Positions 42,457 through 51,622 of a DNA stretch of 64,000 nucleotides are shown piece by piece (position 1 is the stretch's first letter; the number at the start of each line of letters is the position of its first letter). Source of the stretch: Pseudomonas sp. UBA4617 (GTDB lineage Bacteria; Pseudomonadota; Gammaproteobacteria; Pseudomonadales; Pseudomonadaceae); assembly GCF_002386445.1 (NCBI RefSeq), contig NZ_DGIR01000022.1, positions 1 to 64,000 of the forward strand. Reading direction: 5' to 3'. The notes beneath the pieces were generated by a model. That model did not search any database and was not told the origin of the DNA. It saw nothing but the letters and a program-made list of their open reading frames with translations. The translations under genes and the position numbers were made by a program.

Positions 42457-43800
42457 TCAGCGCATATGCAGGATGATCGGGCTGCTGCTGGCCGGGCCGG
42501 TATGCCCACGCAGCTTACCTACCGCCTGTGCACTCACTGCACCGCCCTGATTGCCCCAGGCTGTGCGCACGAAGCTCAGCACTGCGGCAATTTCCTCATT
42601 GCTCAACTGTTCGCGGAACGCTGGCATGCGATAGGCATCCGGCAAGCCCGCCGTGACCACCCGCTGCGAACCGTTGAGGGTGATGTTGATCGCCGAAGCG
42701 TCTTCCTTGGCCAGTGCCGAGGTGGCTCCAGCCAAGGGTGGCATCCACTCGACCTGGCCCTTGCCATCCAGGCCGTGGCACGATGCGCAACGGGTCACAT
42801 AGGTATGTGCCCCGGGGCTGTCGAGCCGCATTGCCGTCGATTGGGCCTGGTACTGCCACGGTGGGCCGTCGCGTTGCGGATCGCCAGGCAGCGACTTCAG
42901 GTAATGCGCGATCGCTGCCAGGTCCGTGTCGCTCATGAATTGCGTGGAGTTGTTGAAGGCCTCGGTCATCGAACCGAATACCACGGCGTGGCGGTTGCGC
43001 CCGGTCTTGAGGAATTGCGCTATTTCCGCTTCGCTCCAGCGCCCCAGCCCGGTGTTGTGGTCGGCGCGCAAGCTCGGTGCGTACCAGCCATCGAGGAGGG
43101 CGCCGGCGAGGAACGGCTTGCCACTGTCATCCAGGGCCTTCTCGTTGAAAGCCAGGCCGCGCGGAGTGTGACAGCTGCCGCAGTGGCCAGGGCCCTGGAC
43201 CAGGTAGGCGCCGCGGTTCCATTGTGCATCCTTGCCTGGCTGGTCGGCGTACGGCGTGCTGGTGGCGAACAGGCCGTTCCACACGGCGATGGGCCAACGC
43301 AGGTTCAGCGGCCAGGGAATGTCGCCGGGCTGGTTGGCCTGCGCTGCCGGTTGCACGCCGAGCATGAAGAAGGCATACAGCGCCTTGACATCGTCATCGC
43401 CAAGCCTGGCGTAGGACGGGTAGGGCATCGCCGGGTACAACCGCCGGCCGTCGGGCGTGACGCCATGGCGCACGGCGCGGTCGAAGTCGGCCAGGCTGTA
43501 GCGACCGATGCCGTTGTCGCGGTCGGGGGTGATATTGGTGGCATGAATGGCGCCCAGCGGGGTGGCCATTTTCAGCCCGCCGGCGAACGGTTTGCCGTCC
43601 GGCACGCTGTGGCAGGCTACGCAGTCGCTGAGCCGGGCCACGTACTCGCCACGGCTGACCAGCGCCGGGTCGGCGGCCGTGGCCTGTTCGCCGGTAAACG
43701 GCGAAACGGGCTCGCGGGTGACATACCAGGCCAGCAGGCCTGCCGCGACCAGGCATGGCACCGCCAGCCAGCCAGCGGTTCTTGCGAAACGATGGGTCAT
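42457..43800 (-). CDS. Tri-heme cytochrome c electron acceptor (AdhB-type)
   Basis: 447 residues. It has an N-terminal membrane or signal segment (WLAVPCLVAAGLLAWYV) and three CxxCH heme sites: C60-H64, C208-H212, and C339-H343. The layout is the three-domain cytochrome subunit found with periplasmic alcohol or isoquinoline-type dehydrogenases. It should pass electrons from the IorAB molybdoenzyme to the respiratory chain. It starts 17 bases after iorB on the same strand. It lacks the fourth heme seen in some relatives. Confidence 0.92.
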   Translation of the reverse strand: MTHRFARTAGWLAVPCLVAAGLLAWYVTREPVSPFTGEQATAADPALVSRGEYVARLSDCVACHSVPDGKPFAGGLKMATPLGAIHATNITPDRDNGIGRYSLADFDRAVRHGVTPDGRRLYPAMPYPSYARLGDDDVKALYAFFMLGVQPAAQANQPGDIPWPLNLRWPIAVWNGLFATSTPYADQPGKDAQWNRGAYLVQGPGHCGSCHTPRGLAFNEKALDDSGKPFLAGALLDGWYAPSLRADHNTGLGRWSEAEIAQFLKTGRNRHAVVFGSMTEAFNNSTQFMSDTDLAAIAHYLKSLPGDPQRDGPPWQYQAQSTAMRLDSPGAHTYVTRCASCHGLDGKGQVEWMPPLAGATSALAKEDASAINITLNGSQRVVTAGLPDAYRMPAFREQLSNEEIAAVLSFVRTAWGNQGGAVSAQAVGKLRGHTGPASSSPIILHMR

Positions 43801-43817
43801 GGTGCGTCCTTGTACGG

Positions 43818-46070
43818 TCAGCCGAAGGTATGGCGGCTCAGCGGCAGGCTGCGCACGCGCTGGCCGGTCAGTTGCGCGACCGCGTTGACCACCGCCGGGG
43901 CGACGGCGGGCAGCGGTGGCTCGCCGATACCGCCCATCTTCGCCCCACTCTCGACGATACGGACATGCACCCGGGCCATGCGCGAAGGCGGCAGGATCGG
44001 GTACAGGTCGTAGTTGCGCGCGCGTGGCTTGCCGTCGACGTATACCGCTTCTTCCAACAGCGTCTGCGACAGGCCCAGGGCGACGGCGCCGTTGACCTGG
44101 TGCTCGATGATCGCCGGGTTGACGATGCTGCCCGGGTCGATGGCCTGCCAGATGTCGTGCACCTTGACCTGGCCGTTCTCGATCGACACCTCGGCAATCA
44201 CCGCCGCCTCGGAGCCGAACGGCGAGGCCATGGCCACGCCGCGTGCGCGCTTGCTGCCGTCCTCGGCAGTGAACGGCCCGCGCTTCCAGCCGCCAGACAG
44301 TTCGGCAACCGCCTGCAGCAGGGTGGTCAGGCGCGGGTTGTCGCGCAGCAGGTGCAGGCGCAGCTCGAACGGGTCCTTGCCGCCCTTGTCGGCCAGTTCG
44401 TCAAGGAACGATTCATAGAAGAAGTCATTCAGCGAATTGCCCACCGAGCGCCAGTAGCCAAGCATGGCCGGGCCTTTGACGTAGACCTGGGCGATGCGTT
44501 TGTTGGCGATGGCGTAGGACTTGCCCGACAGCCCTTCGAGCGCAGTCGGGTCGAGCTTCTCGCCCTGTTTGCCGGCGAGGGCTTCGGTCGGGCCTTCGGT
44601 GGCGCTCACGGCCTCGATGGCCACCGGCAGGCCGTCGGCGTCCAGCCCGGCACGGAATTTCACCACGGCCACCGGGCGCAATACGTCACGCAGGAACTCT
44701 TCCTCGCGGCTCCAGATGAGCTTCACCGGGCGGCCGACCGCCTTGGCCAGGGCAATCGCCTGAGGGTAGGGGTTGGCCGAATCGTACAGGAAGTGGCGGC
44801 CGAAGAAGCCACCCAGCAACGGCGAATGCAGGGTGATCTGTGCCGGGGCCAGGCCGGTGCGCCGGGCGATGTCGTCACGGAACATGTCCGGCGCCTGGTT
44901 GGGCAGCCACACCTCCAGCGAACCGTCGCCATTGAAGCGCGCCAGTGCCGAGGGTGGCTCAAGCTGGGCATGGTTGAGGTACTGGTTGTGGTAGGTCGCC
45001 TCGACGCGGGTCTTGGCACTGGCCAGCATGCCAGCCACATCGCCCTGGTTTTCCTCATCACGGGCCGGGGCTTCTACCGTGGCCAGATGCTCGCGCCAGC
45101 CATCGCTGGAGAAATCGGCCGGCATTGGCCGTACCGGGCTGTCGGCGGCAGGCTCCTGCCAGTCCACCTGGATGGCTTCTACCGCACGCTTGGCGTGCCA
45201 CCAGCGCTCGGCAACCACGGCCACGGCGCCTGGCAGCTGATGCACCGAGTGCACGCCCGGCATGGCCTTGACCTGCTCTTCGTTGCGCAGGCTACCGACA
45301 GTCATGCCCAGGCGTGGCGCGTGCTGCACGGCAGCATGGAGCATGCCGTCGACCTTGACGTCGATGCTGTACACGGCCTTGCCGGTGGACTTGTCATAGG
45401 CATCCAGGCGGCGTACCGGTTTGCCGATCCAGCGAAACTGGCTGGGGTCGCGCAGCTTGACGCTGGCCGGGTCGGGTACCGGCAGGTCCATGGCCCGTGC
45501 GGCCAGTTCACCATAGGGCACAGAGCGCCCGCTCGTGGTATGTACCACGGTACCCGGCGTGGTAGTGAGTTGCTCAACCGGTACGCCCAACTGCTCGGCG
45601 CCTGCCTGCAGGAGCATGGCGCGGGCGAGGGCGCCCAGGCGGCGCATGGTCGGGTAGCTCATGCGTACCGACATGCTGCCGCCGGTGATACGCATGCCGT
45701 TTTCCATCACTACATAGGCTTCCCCAGGCGGGGCGCTGTCGACCACGAACCTGGCCGGGTCGACATCCAGCTCTTCGCCGACGATCTGGGCCATGGCGGT
45801 GAAAGGGCCTTGCCCGCCTTCCATGAACGGGCTGAGCAGACGCACCGTGCCGTCCGGGCGGATCTCCAGGAAGGCCGGCACCTGGGTACCGCGTTCGGCG
45901 CTGGCTGCGGCCGCTGCCTGCACGCGGGCCGAGCCCATGGGCAGGCCAAAGCCAAGCACCAGAGCCCCGACAGCCGTACCGGCGAGGAAGCGCCGACGCG
46001 ACAGGTTGAGGGTCGCGCCGTGCTGCAACTTGAGCAGTTCTTCTGCAGGGGTATCGACGGGCGTGCGCAT
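43818..46070 (-). CDS. iorB: Isoquinoline 1-oxidoreductase-type molybdopterin subunit (IorB-like)
   Basis: 750 residues, the length of IorB/aldehyde-oxidoreductase large subunits that bind the Moco. A Tat signal is present (LSRRRFLAGTAVGALVLGFGL, residues about 23-43), so the enzyme is exported folded. The family pattern 'GGQGPFTAMAQIVGEELDVD' and VETLQQ-like catalytic domains follow. It hydroxylates a heterocycle or aldehyde; the true substrate is unknown. The start overlaps the iorA stop by one base (TGATG). Confidence 0.88.
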   Translation of the reverse strand: MRTPVDTPAEELLKLQHGATLNLSRRRFLAGTAVGALVLGFGLPMGSARVQAAAAASAERGTQVPAFLEIRPDGTVRLLSPFMEGGQGPFTAMAQIVGEELDVDPARFVVDSAPPGEAYVVMENGMRITGGSMSVRMSYPTMRRLGALARAMLLQAGAEQLGVPVEQLTTTPGTVVHTTSGRSVPYGELAARAMDLPVPDPASVKLRDPSQFRWIGKPVRRLDAYDKSTGKAVYSIDVKVDGMLHAAVQHAPRLGMTVGSLRNEEQVKAMPGVHSVHQLPGAVAVVAERWWHAKRAVEAIQVDWQEPAADSPVRPMPADFSSDGWREHLATVEAPARDEENQGDVAGMLASAKTRVEATYHNQYLNHAQLEPPSALARFNGDGSLEVWLPNQAPDMFRDDIARRTGLAPAQITLHSPLLGGFFGRHFLYDSANPYPQAIALAKAVGRPVKLIWSREEEFLRDVLRPVAVVKFRAGLDADGLPVAIEAVSATEGPTEALAGKQGEKLDPTALEGLSGKSYAIANKRIAQVYVKGPAMLGYWRSVGNSLNDFFYESFLDELADKGGKDPFELRLHLLRDNPRLTTLLQAVAELSGGWKRGPFTAEDGSKRARGVAMASPFGSEAAVIAEVSIENGQVKVHDIWQAIDPGSIVNPAIIEHQVNGAVALGLSQTLLEEAVYVDGKPRARNYDLYPILPPSRMARVHVRIVESGAKMGGIGEPPLPAVAPAVVNAVAQLTGQRVRSLPLSRHTFG

Positions 46071-46525
46071 CAGGCCTTCTCCCCTTGGGCCAGGTCATGC
46101 ATGGCGGCATGGATGGCGTTGTAGGTGCCGCAGCGGCACAGGTTGACCATCGCCGCGTCGATCTGCGCATCAGTGGGCCTGGGCGTGTGCTTGAGCAGAG
46201 CAGTAGCCGCCATCACCTGGCCGGACTGGCAATAGCCGCACTGGGCAACCTGGTGCTCGACCCACGCCGCGACCACCCGCTTGCCGACGGCGTCGGCCTC
46301 GATCGCCTCGATGGTAGTCACCTCGCGCCCGACCACACCGGCCACCGGCGTGACGCAAGCGCGCACCACATTGCCGTCCACCAGCACCGAACAGGCGCCG
46401 CACTGGGCCAGGCCGCAGCCATACTTGGTGCCGGTCAGACCCAGGTCGTCGCGGATCACCCACAGCAGTGGCGTGTCGGCGTCTGCCTCGACCTGGTAGG
46501 TCTTCTGGTTGATGCGTAGCTCCAT
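46070..46525 (-). CDS. iorA: Isoquinoline 1-oxidoreductase-type [2Fe-2S] subunit (IorA-like)
   Basis: 151 residues with both [2Fe-2S] clusters of the xanthine oxidase family: an N-terminal plant-ferredoxin cluster (CGLAQCGACSVLVDG) and a second cluster (QCGYCQSGQ plus CRCGTY). It carries electrons from the Moco subunit to the cytochrome. It is first in the operon (iorA, iorB, cytochrome c, xdhC) and shares its upstream region with the YcaO gene. Confidence 0.92.
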   Translation of the reverse strand: MELRINQKTYQVEADADTPLLWVIRDDLGLTGTKYGCGLAQCGACSVLVDGNVVRACVTPVAGVVGREVTTIEAIEADAVGKRVVAAWVEHQVAQCGYCQSGQVMAATALLKHTPRPTDAQIDAAMVNLCRCGTYNAIHAAMHDLAQGEKA

Positions 46526-46771
46526 GGTTCACCTGCCCGTCAACGGTTGCTGTCGCTGTGCTTTTGCTGATCGGGGAATACGCTGTTCCCCAGTCCGGAA
46601 ACGCTAGCACAGGGGGCTGACCGCTGGTCGGCTGCAAGGGGCAGGTTCAGAGGATCAGGCAAGTAATTCGGCGGAATGCGCAAGCTGGTCGCGCAAACAG
46701 GACTTCCGCCGGGAAAACCCGGATAATGCCGGCCACTTTCGTTTTGCACGCTTAAATCACGGTAATCCCGC

Positions 46772-48958
46772 ATGGAAATCAAGGTCAATTTTCTCGACAA
46801 TCTCCGGCTCGAAGCCAAGTTCGACGACTTCACGGTGATCGCCGACCAACCTATCCGTTACAAGGGTGATGGCTCGGCCCCGGGGCCGTTCGACTATTTC
46901 CTGGCGTCCTCGGCCTTGTGCGCGGCTTACTTCGTCAAGCTGTACTGCCAGACCCGCAACATCCCGACCGAGAACATTCGCCTGGCGCAAAACAACATCG
47001 TCGATCCGGAAAACCGCTACAACCAGATCTTCAAGATCCAGGTCGAGCTGCCCGAGGACATCTCGGAGAAGGACCGTCAGGGCATCCTGCGTTCCATCGA
47101 CCGTTGCACCGTGAAGAAGGTGGTACAGACCGGCCCCGAGTTCGTGATCGAAGTGGTCGACAACCTCGACGCCGATGCCCAGGGCCTGTTGATGCCGGTG
47201 TCGGACACCAGCACCTACATCCCCGGCAAGGACCTGCCGCTGGAGCAGACCATCGCCAACATGTCGGGCATCCTGGCCGGGCTGGGGATGAAGATCGAGA
47301 TCGCTTCGTGGCGCAACATCGTGCCCAACGTGTGGTCGCTGCATGTGCGCGATGCCCAGTCGCCAATGTGCTTCACCAACGGCAAGGGCGCGACCAAGGA
47401 AGCCGCGCTGGCCTCGGCGCTGGGCGAATTCATCGAACGCCTGAACTGCAACTTCTTCTATAACGACCAGTACTGGGGTGAGGACCTGGCCAACGCGCCG
47501 TTCGTGCACTACCCGAACGAGCAATGGTTCAAACCGGGCCCGCGGGATGCGCTGCCGGTCGAGATCCTCGACGAGCACTGCCTGGCCATCTACAACCCGG
47601 ACGGTGAGCTGCGCGGTTCACACCTGTACGACACCAACTCGGGCAACACGGCTCGTGGCATCTGCTCGCTGCCGTTCGTGCGCCAGTCCGACCAGCAGGT
47701 GGTCTACTTCCCGTCCAACCTGATCGAGAACCTGTTCCTCAGCAACGGCATGAGCGCCGGCAATACCCTGGCCGAGGCGCAGGTGCAGTGCCTGTCGGAA
47801 ATCTTCGAGCGGGCAGTGAAGCGCGAGATCCTCGAAGGCGAGCTGTGCCTGCCGGATGTGCCGCAGGAGGTATTGGCCAAGTACCCGACCATCGTTGCCG
47901 GCATCCAGGGCCTGGAGGAGCAGGGCTTCCCGGTACTGGTCAAGGATGCTTCGCTGGGGGGCGAGTTCCCGGTCATGTGCGTGACCCTGATGAACCCGCG
48001 TACCGGCGGCGTATTCGCCTCGTTCGGAGCCCATCCGAGCCTGGAGGTGGCGCTGGAGCGCAGCCTTACCGAACTGCTGCAGGGGCGCAGCTTCGAGGGC
48101 TTGAACGACCTGCCGCAGCCGACCTTCGAAAGCCACGCGCTGACCGAACCGAACAACTTCGTCGAGCATTTCATCGACTCCAGCGGCGTGGTGTCGTGGC
48201 GCTTCTTCAGCGCCAAGGCCGACTTCGAGTTCGTCGAGTGGGACTTCTCCGGCCATGGCGAGGACTCCAACGTGCAGGAGGCCGCGACCCTGTTCGGCAT
48301 CCTCGAAGACCTTGGCAAGGAGGTGTACATGGCCGTGTACGACAACCTTGGCGCCACCGCCTGCCGCATTCTGGTGCCGGGCTACTCGGAAATCTACCCG
48401 GTGGAGGACCTGATCTGGGACAACACCAACCGCGCCTTGTCATTCCGCGCCGATATCCTCAATCTGCACAGCCTCGACAACCGCGCCCTCAAGTTGCTGC
48501 TCAAGCGCCTGGACAACTGCGACGTCGATGACTACACCACGATCACCACGCTGATCGGCGTGGAGTTCGACGAGAATACCGTGTGGGGCCAGCTGACCAT
48601 TCTGGAACTGAAGCTGCTGATCTGCCTGGCAGTGCAGCGTTTCGAGGATGCCAAGGAACTGGTCGAGGCGTTCCTGCAGTTCAACGACAACACCGTCGAG
48701 CGCGGGTTGTTCTACCAGGCATTGAACGTGGTGCTGGAAGTGTTGCTGGACGACGAGCTGGAAATGGACGACTACGAGGCCAACTTCCGGCGTATGTTCG
48801 GCGACTCGCGCATGGACGCGGTGTTGGGTTCGGTCGATGGCAGCGTGCGCTTCCATGGCCTGACCCCGACCAGCATGAAGCTCGAAGGCCTCGATCGCCA
48901 CTTGCGCCTGATCGAAAGTTACAAAAAGCTGCATGCGGCTCGGGCCAGGCTGGCCTGA
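46772..48958 (+). CDS. ycaO: OsmC-YcaO fusion protein
   Basis: 728 residues. The first ~130 are an OsmC-like domain (MEIKVNFLDNLRLEAKFDDFTVIADQPI...PFDYFLASSALCAAYFVKLYC) and the rest a YcaO domain with ATP-binding helices GKGATKEAALASALGEFIERLN (about residue 205-226) and NTLAEAQVQCLSEIFERAVKREIL (about 330-353). YcaO proteins activate backbone amides with ATP; this form is the S12 methylthiotransferase (RimO) accessory type. E. coli YcaO (586 residues) lacks the OsmC part. No C-terminal PxPxP tail is visible. No peptide precursor gene is adjacent. Confidence 0.9.
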   Translation: MEIKVNFLDNLRLEAKFDDFTVIADQPIRYKGDGSAPGPFDYFLASSALCAAYFVKLYCQTRNIPTENIRLAQNNIVDPENRYNQIFKIQVELPEDISEKDRQGILRSIDRCTVKKVVQTGPEFVIEVVDNLDADAQGLLMPVSDTSTYIPGKDLPLEQTIANMSGILAGLGMKIEIASWRNIVPNVWSLHVRDAQSPMCFTNGKGATKEAALASALGEFIERLNCNFFYNDQYWGEDLANAPFVHYPNEQWFKPGPRDALPVEILDEHCLAIYNPDGELRGSHLYDTNSGNTARGICSLPFVRQSDQQVVYFPSNLIENLFLSNGMSAGNTLAEAQVQCLSEIFERAVKREILEGELCLPDVPQEVLAKYPTIVAGIQGLEEQGFPVLVKDASLGGEFPVMCVTLMNPRTGGVFASFGAHPSLEVALERSLTELLQGRSFEGLNDLPQPTFESHALTEPNNFVEHFIDSSGVVSWRFFSAKADFEFVEWDFSGHGEDSNVQEAATLFGILEDLGKEVYMAVYDNLGATACRILVPGYSEIYPVEDLIWDNTNRALSFRADILNLHSLDNRALKLLLKRLDNCDVDDYTTITTLIGVEFDENTVWGQLTILELKLLICLAVQRFEDAKELVEAFLQFNDNTVERGLFYQALNVVLEVLLDDELEMDDYEANFRRMFGDSRMDAVLGSVDGSVRFHGLTPTSMKLEGLDRHLRLIESYKKLHAARARLA

Positions 48959-49361
48959 CCACGCGTGACAGGCTGATGTCGCCAGGGGCCGCTTTGCGGC
49001 CCTTCGCGACACAAGGCCGCTCCTGCCACGCGCGCGCTCGTATCTATCGGTTCAAGCCGCTGTTTCCAGTCTGCCTCGTCGCTTCGCCTGCCAGGCGCGT
49101 AGCGTTTTGCTGCCATCCTCTGAATCCATGGCGCATTAATCGCCAGAAGGATCTGCGCTGCGCTTCTTGACAGGGGTTCCTTCGACCGCCTCTGCGCTGC
49201 AGGCAGGGCCGGAGGTGGCGCTGCTCACGGAGGCGTCGCTCATTGGAACTCATTATCCAGGGGCAATCTGTGTAAATGATGAAAACAACAAGCCTGGTTC
49301 ACGACCGATCAGTCCATCGCATCGCCCAGGGATTCATCAGATGCGCGCCTATCTGCAGGCT
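48959..49361. other. Intergenic region without a convincing gene
   Basis: 403 bases between the YcaO stop and the lipoprotein stop (convergent). It begins with a REP-like hairpin. The rest holds no ribosome site followed by a recognisable frame, and no RNA gene I can name. Confidence 0.55.
48986..49002. repeat. REP-like hairpin
   Basis: GGGCCGC-ttt-GCGGCCC, a perfect seven-base stem, 27 bases after the YcaO stop, followed by REP-like text (TTCGCGACACAAGGCCGCTCC). Possible transcript end for the YcaO gene. Confidence 0.6.
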
Positions 49362-49661
49362 CTAGTTCTTGCACTTGGCCATGACCACCTGGCAAGTTCT
49401 TGGTGATCCCCCCGACCGGCCGGCATAGCGCACGCAGTTGTCCAGCGATTTCTTCCGGGCAATGCTCAAGGTATCGCCCCACGCCAGGCCACCTTCGCCA
49501 GTGGTGGGGACGGCTTTGGCGAAGCAGTTGGAGCCTATTGTGCGTGACGCATGGTTGGCTTTGCCGGGTTTGCTGGAGCAACCGGCCACAAGCACCAGGC
49601 TGAGGGCCAGCAGCGTGGCCAACGCCCAGGGCGAGCGCGGGCGAATCGGGTTGCTGCTCAT
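49362..49661 (-). CDS. Small lipoprotein of unknown function
   Basis: 99 residues. A lipoprotein signal is present: hydrophobic LATLLALSLVLVAGC, a good lipobox with Cys near residue 27. The mature part has four further cysteines (GSNCFAK, LDNC, RTCQ, AKCKN), which suggests disulfides. AAGGAGA six bases before the ATG. No family recognised. Confidence 0.78.
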   Translation of the reverse strand: MSSNPIRPRSPWALATLLALSLVLVAGCSSKPGKANHASRTIGSNCFAKAVPTTGEGGLAWGDTLSIARKKSLDNCVRYAGRSGGSPRTCQVVMAKCKN

Positions 49662-49816
49662 CAGTTGTCTCCTTGCGCCAACGCTTCGCAGCATAGGCCA
49701 TTCAAACCAAACGGTGAACTATCGCCTTGCCGAGAGGCTCCTTTACTAGGCGCGCCCCGTGCACGCCTGGTGGCCATGCCATCAGTCCTTGGGTCACTGA
49801 ATGAAAAGGAGGCACC

Positions 49817-50245
49817 GTGACCGTATCCGACCAAACCTTGTGCCGCTGTACACCCGGCCCGCTACATGCCCTGCTGCTGTCCGGCAGCGTTCCGTTGTTC
49901 CTCGCTGCGCTACTCAGCGACATTGCCTATTTCAACAGTTACCAGATCCAGTGGAGCAACTTCGCCGCCTGGTTGATCGCCGGCGCCCTGGTGTTCTGCG
50001 GGCTGGCGTTGTTGTTCGCGTTGGCCAACCTGATCCGTGCCGAACGCAAGCGTGGCCGGCCGACCCTGTACTTCGTGCTGCTGCTGGTGACCTGGGTACT
50101 GGGCTTGATCAATGCCTTCGAGCACGCCAAGGACGCCTGGGCGGTAATGCCGTCCGGGCTGGTGCTGTCAGTGATCGTGAGCGTGCTCGCGACCGTGGCT
50201 GCCTTCACCGGTTTGAGCGGCCTGCGCTCGGGAGGTGCGGCATGA
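49817..50245 (+). CDS. DUF2231-type membrane protein
   Basis: 142 residues, four hydrophobic segments (PLHALLLSGSVPLFLAALLSDIAYF, WLIAGALVFCGLALLFALANL, and so on), matching the small DUF2231 membrane family. GTG start with AAAGGAGG upstream. Its stop overlaps the start of the PQQ-type dehydrogenase gene (ATGA), so the two act together; it may be a membrane anchor or electron-transfer partner for the dehydrogenase. Function unproven. Confidence 0.82.
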   Translation: MTVSDQTLCRCTPGPLHALLLSGSVPLFLAALLSDIAYFNSYQIQWSNFAAWLIAGALVFCGLALLFALANLIRAERKRGRPTLYFVLLLVTWVLGLINAFEHAKDAWAVMPSGLVLSVIVSVLATVAAFTGLSGLRSGGAA

Positions 50246-51534
50246 AGCTTGTACCTGCGTTGGGCCTGTTGAGCATGGCGTTGCTGCTGGCTGCTTGTGG
50301 TGGTGATGGCGAGCCGAACCAGGCGCTTGGGCCCGACCCTAAACTGCCGGCGCCACAACGTGGCCTGCTGCCAAGCATGAAGATCGCCCAGCCGGCAGCC
50401 TGGGGTGAACAGAAACCGACGGTGCCTGAAGGCTTCAGCATTACCGCCATTGCCACTGGCCTGAAGATCCCGCGGCAGACCCTGGTGTTGCCCAATGGCG
50501 ATATCCTCGTCGCCGAGGGCCGCGGTGGCAGCGCGGCCAAGCTCAAGCCCAAGGATGTCATCGCCAGCCAGATCAAGGCCGAGGGCAATACCCAGGTCAA
50601 GGGTGGCAACCGCCTGACCTTGCTGCGCGATGCCGACGGTGACGGTCGCTACGAGGTGCAGACGGTGTTTGCAGAAAACCTCAATGCGCCGTACGGCCTG
50701 GCCTTTGCCGACGGCAAGCTGTACGTGGCCAACCAGGATGCCCTGGTGCGCTTCGACTACCAGGACGGCCAGACGCGGGCCGATGGCCCGCCAACCAAGG
50801 TTACCGACCTGCCGGCTGCGATCAACCACCATTGGACCAAGGCGCTGACAATCAGCCCGGATGGTCGTTACCTGTATGTGGGCATCGGTTCGAACAGCAA
50901 CATCACCGAACGCGGGATGGAAGTGGAGATCGATCGGGCCATGGTCTGGCAGGTCGATGCTGCAACCGGCGCGCACCGGCCCTATGCCACAGGCCTGCGC
51001 AACCCGACGGCGCTGGCTATCCAGCCGCAGACCGGGCAGCTGTGGGCGGTCGTCAACGAGCGTGATGAGCTCGGGCCCGACCTGGTGCCGGACTACCTGA
51101 CCTCGGTGCGTGAAGGTGGGTTCTACGGCTGGCCTTACAGCTACTGGGGCCAGAACGTGGATGAGCGGGTACGACCGCAGAACCCGGAAAGGGTAGCGGC
51201 GGCGATCAAGCCGGATTACAGCCTCGGCTCGCACGTGGCTGCATTGGGCGTGGGCTTTTCCATCCCGGCCATGGGCGAGCGCTTCGCCGACGGTGCCTTC
51301 GTGGGTGAACACGGTAGCTGGAACCGGCCCAACCCGGTGGGCTACAAGGTGATCTTCGTGCCGTTCAGCAATGGCAAGCCGGCCGGCGAACCGATCGACT
51401 TCGCCACTGGCTTTCGCGGTGAGGATGGCAAGACCCGTGGGCGCCCGGTGGGGGTGACGGTGGACCCGCGTGGCGCCTTGATCATTGCCGATGACCTGGC
51501 CAATACGGTCTGGCGGGTAACGCCCAACCGTTGA
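50242..51534 (+). CDS. Sorbosone/PQQ-dependent sugar dehydrogenase-like lipoprotein
   Basis: 430 residues. Lipoprotein signal (ALGLLSMALLLAACGG), then a six-bladed soluble-glucose-dehydrogenase-type propeller: IPRQTLVLPNGDILVAEGRG, ISPDGRYLYVGIGSNSN, TGLRNPTALAIQPQTG, NERDELGPDLVPDYLT, GGFYGWPYSYWG, EHGSWNRPNPVGYKVIFVPF. This matches the 'sorbosone dehydrogenase' group, PQQ-dependent aldose-type dehydrogenases. Translationally coupled to the DUF2231 gene. Substrate unknown. Confidence 0.9.
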   Translation: MKLVPALGLLSMALLLAACGGDGEPNQALGPDPKLPAPQRGLLPSMKIAQPAAWGEQKPTVPEGFSITAIATGLKIPRQTLVLPNGDILVAEGRGGSAAKLKPKDVIASQIKAEGNTQVKGGNRLTLLRDADGDGRYEVQTVFAENLNAPYGLAFADGKLYVANQDALVRFDYQDGQTRADGPPTKVTDLPAAINHHWTKALTISPDGRYLYVGIGSNSNITERGMEVEIDRAMVWQVDAATGAHRPYATGLRNPTALAIQPQTGQLWAVVNERDELGPDLVPDYLTSVREGGFYGWPYSYWGQNVDERVRPQNPERVAAAIKPDYSLGSHVAALGVGFSIPAMGERFADGAFVGEHGSWNRPNPVGYKVIFVPFSNGKPAGEPIDFATGFRGEDGKTRGRPVGVTVDPRGALIIADDLANTVWRVTPNR

Positions 51535-51554
51535 TTGCATGTGTATTGCATGCG

Positions 51555-51597
51555 CCCGCAGGAGCGGCCAGTGTTGCCAGAGGGCCGTTCCTGCGGG
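51555..51597. repeat. REP-like bidirectional transcript end
   Basis: Arms CCCGCAGGAGCGGCC (51555-51569) and GGCCGTTCCTGCGGG (51583-51597) with one G-U type mismatch, between the convergent dehydrogenase and TonB-receptor genes. REP core typical of P. putida. Confidence 0.75.
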
Positions 51598-51622
51598 GGC
51601 GAGCGGGCTACTTGCCCAGCGA

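Noticed and set aside
43755..46124. 789-residue open frame opposite iorB
   Set aside because: Shadow of iorB on the other strand; the minus-strand gene has full molybdoenzyme motifs and coupling to iorA.
46772..48958. YcaO as part of a thiazole/oxazole peptide (TOMM) cluster
   Set aside because: No precursor peptide, dehydrogenase or PxPxP tail is visible; the S12 accessory role fits better.
49167..49406. 79-residue plus-strand frame after the YcaO gene
   Set aside because: No Shine-Dalgarno and overlaps the end of the lipoprotein gene; composition is non-coding-like.
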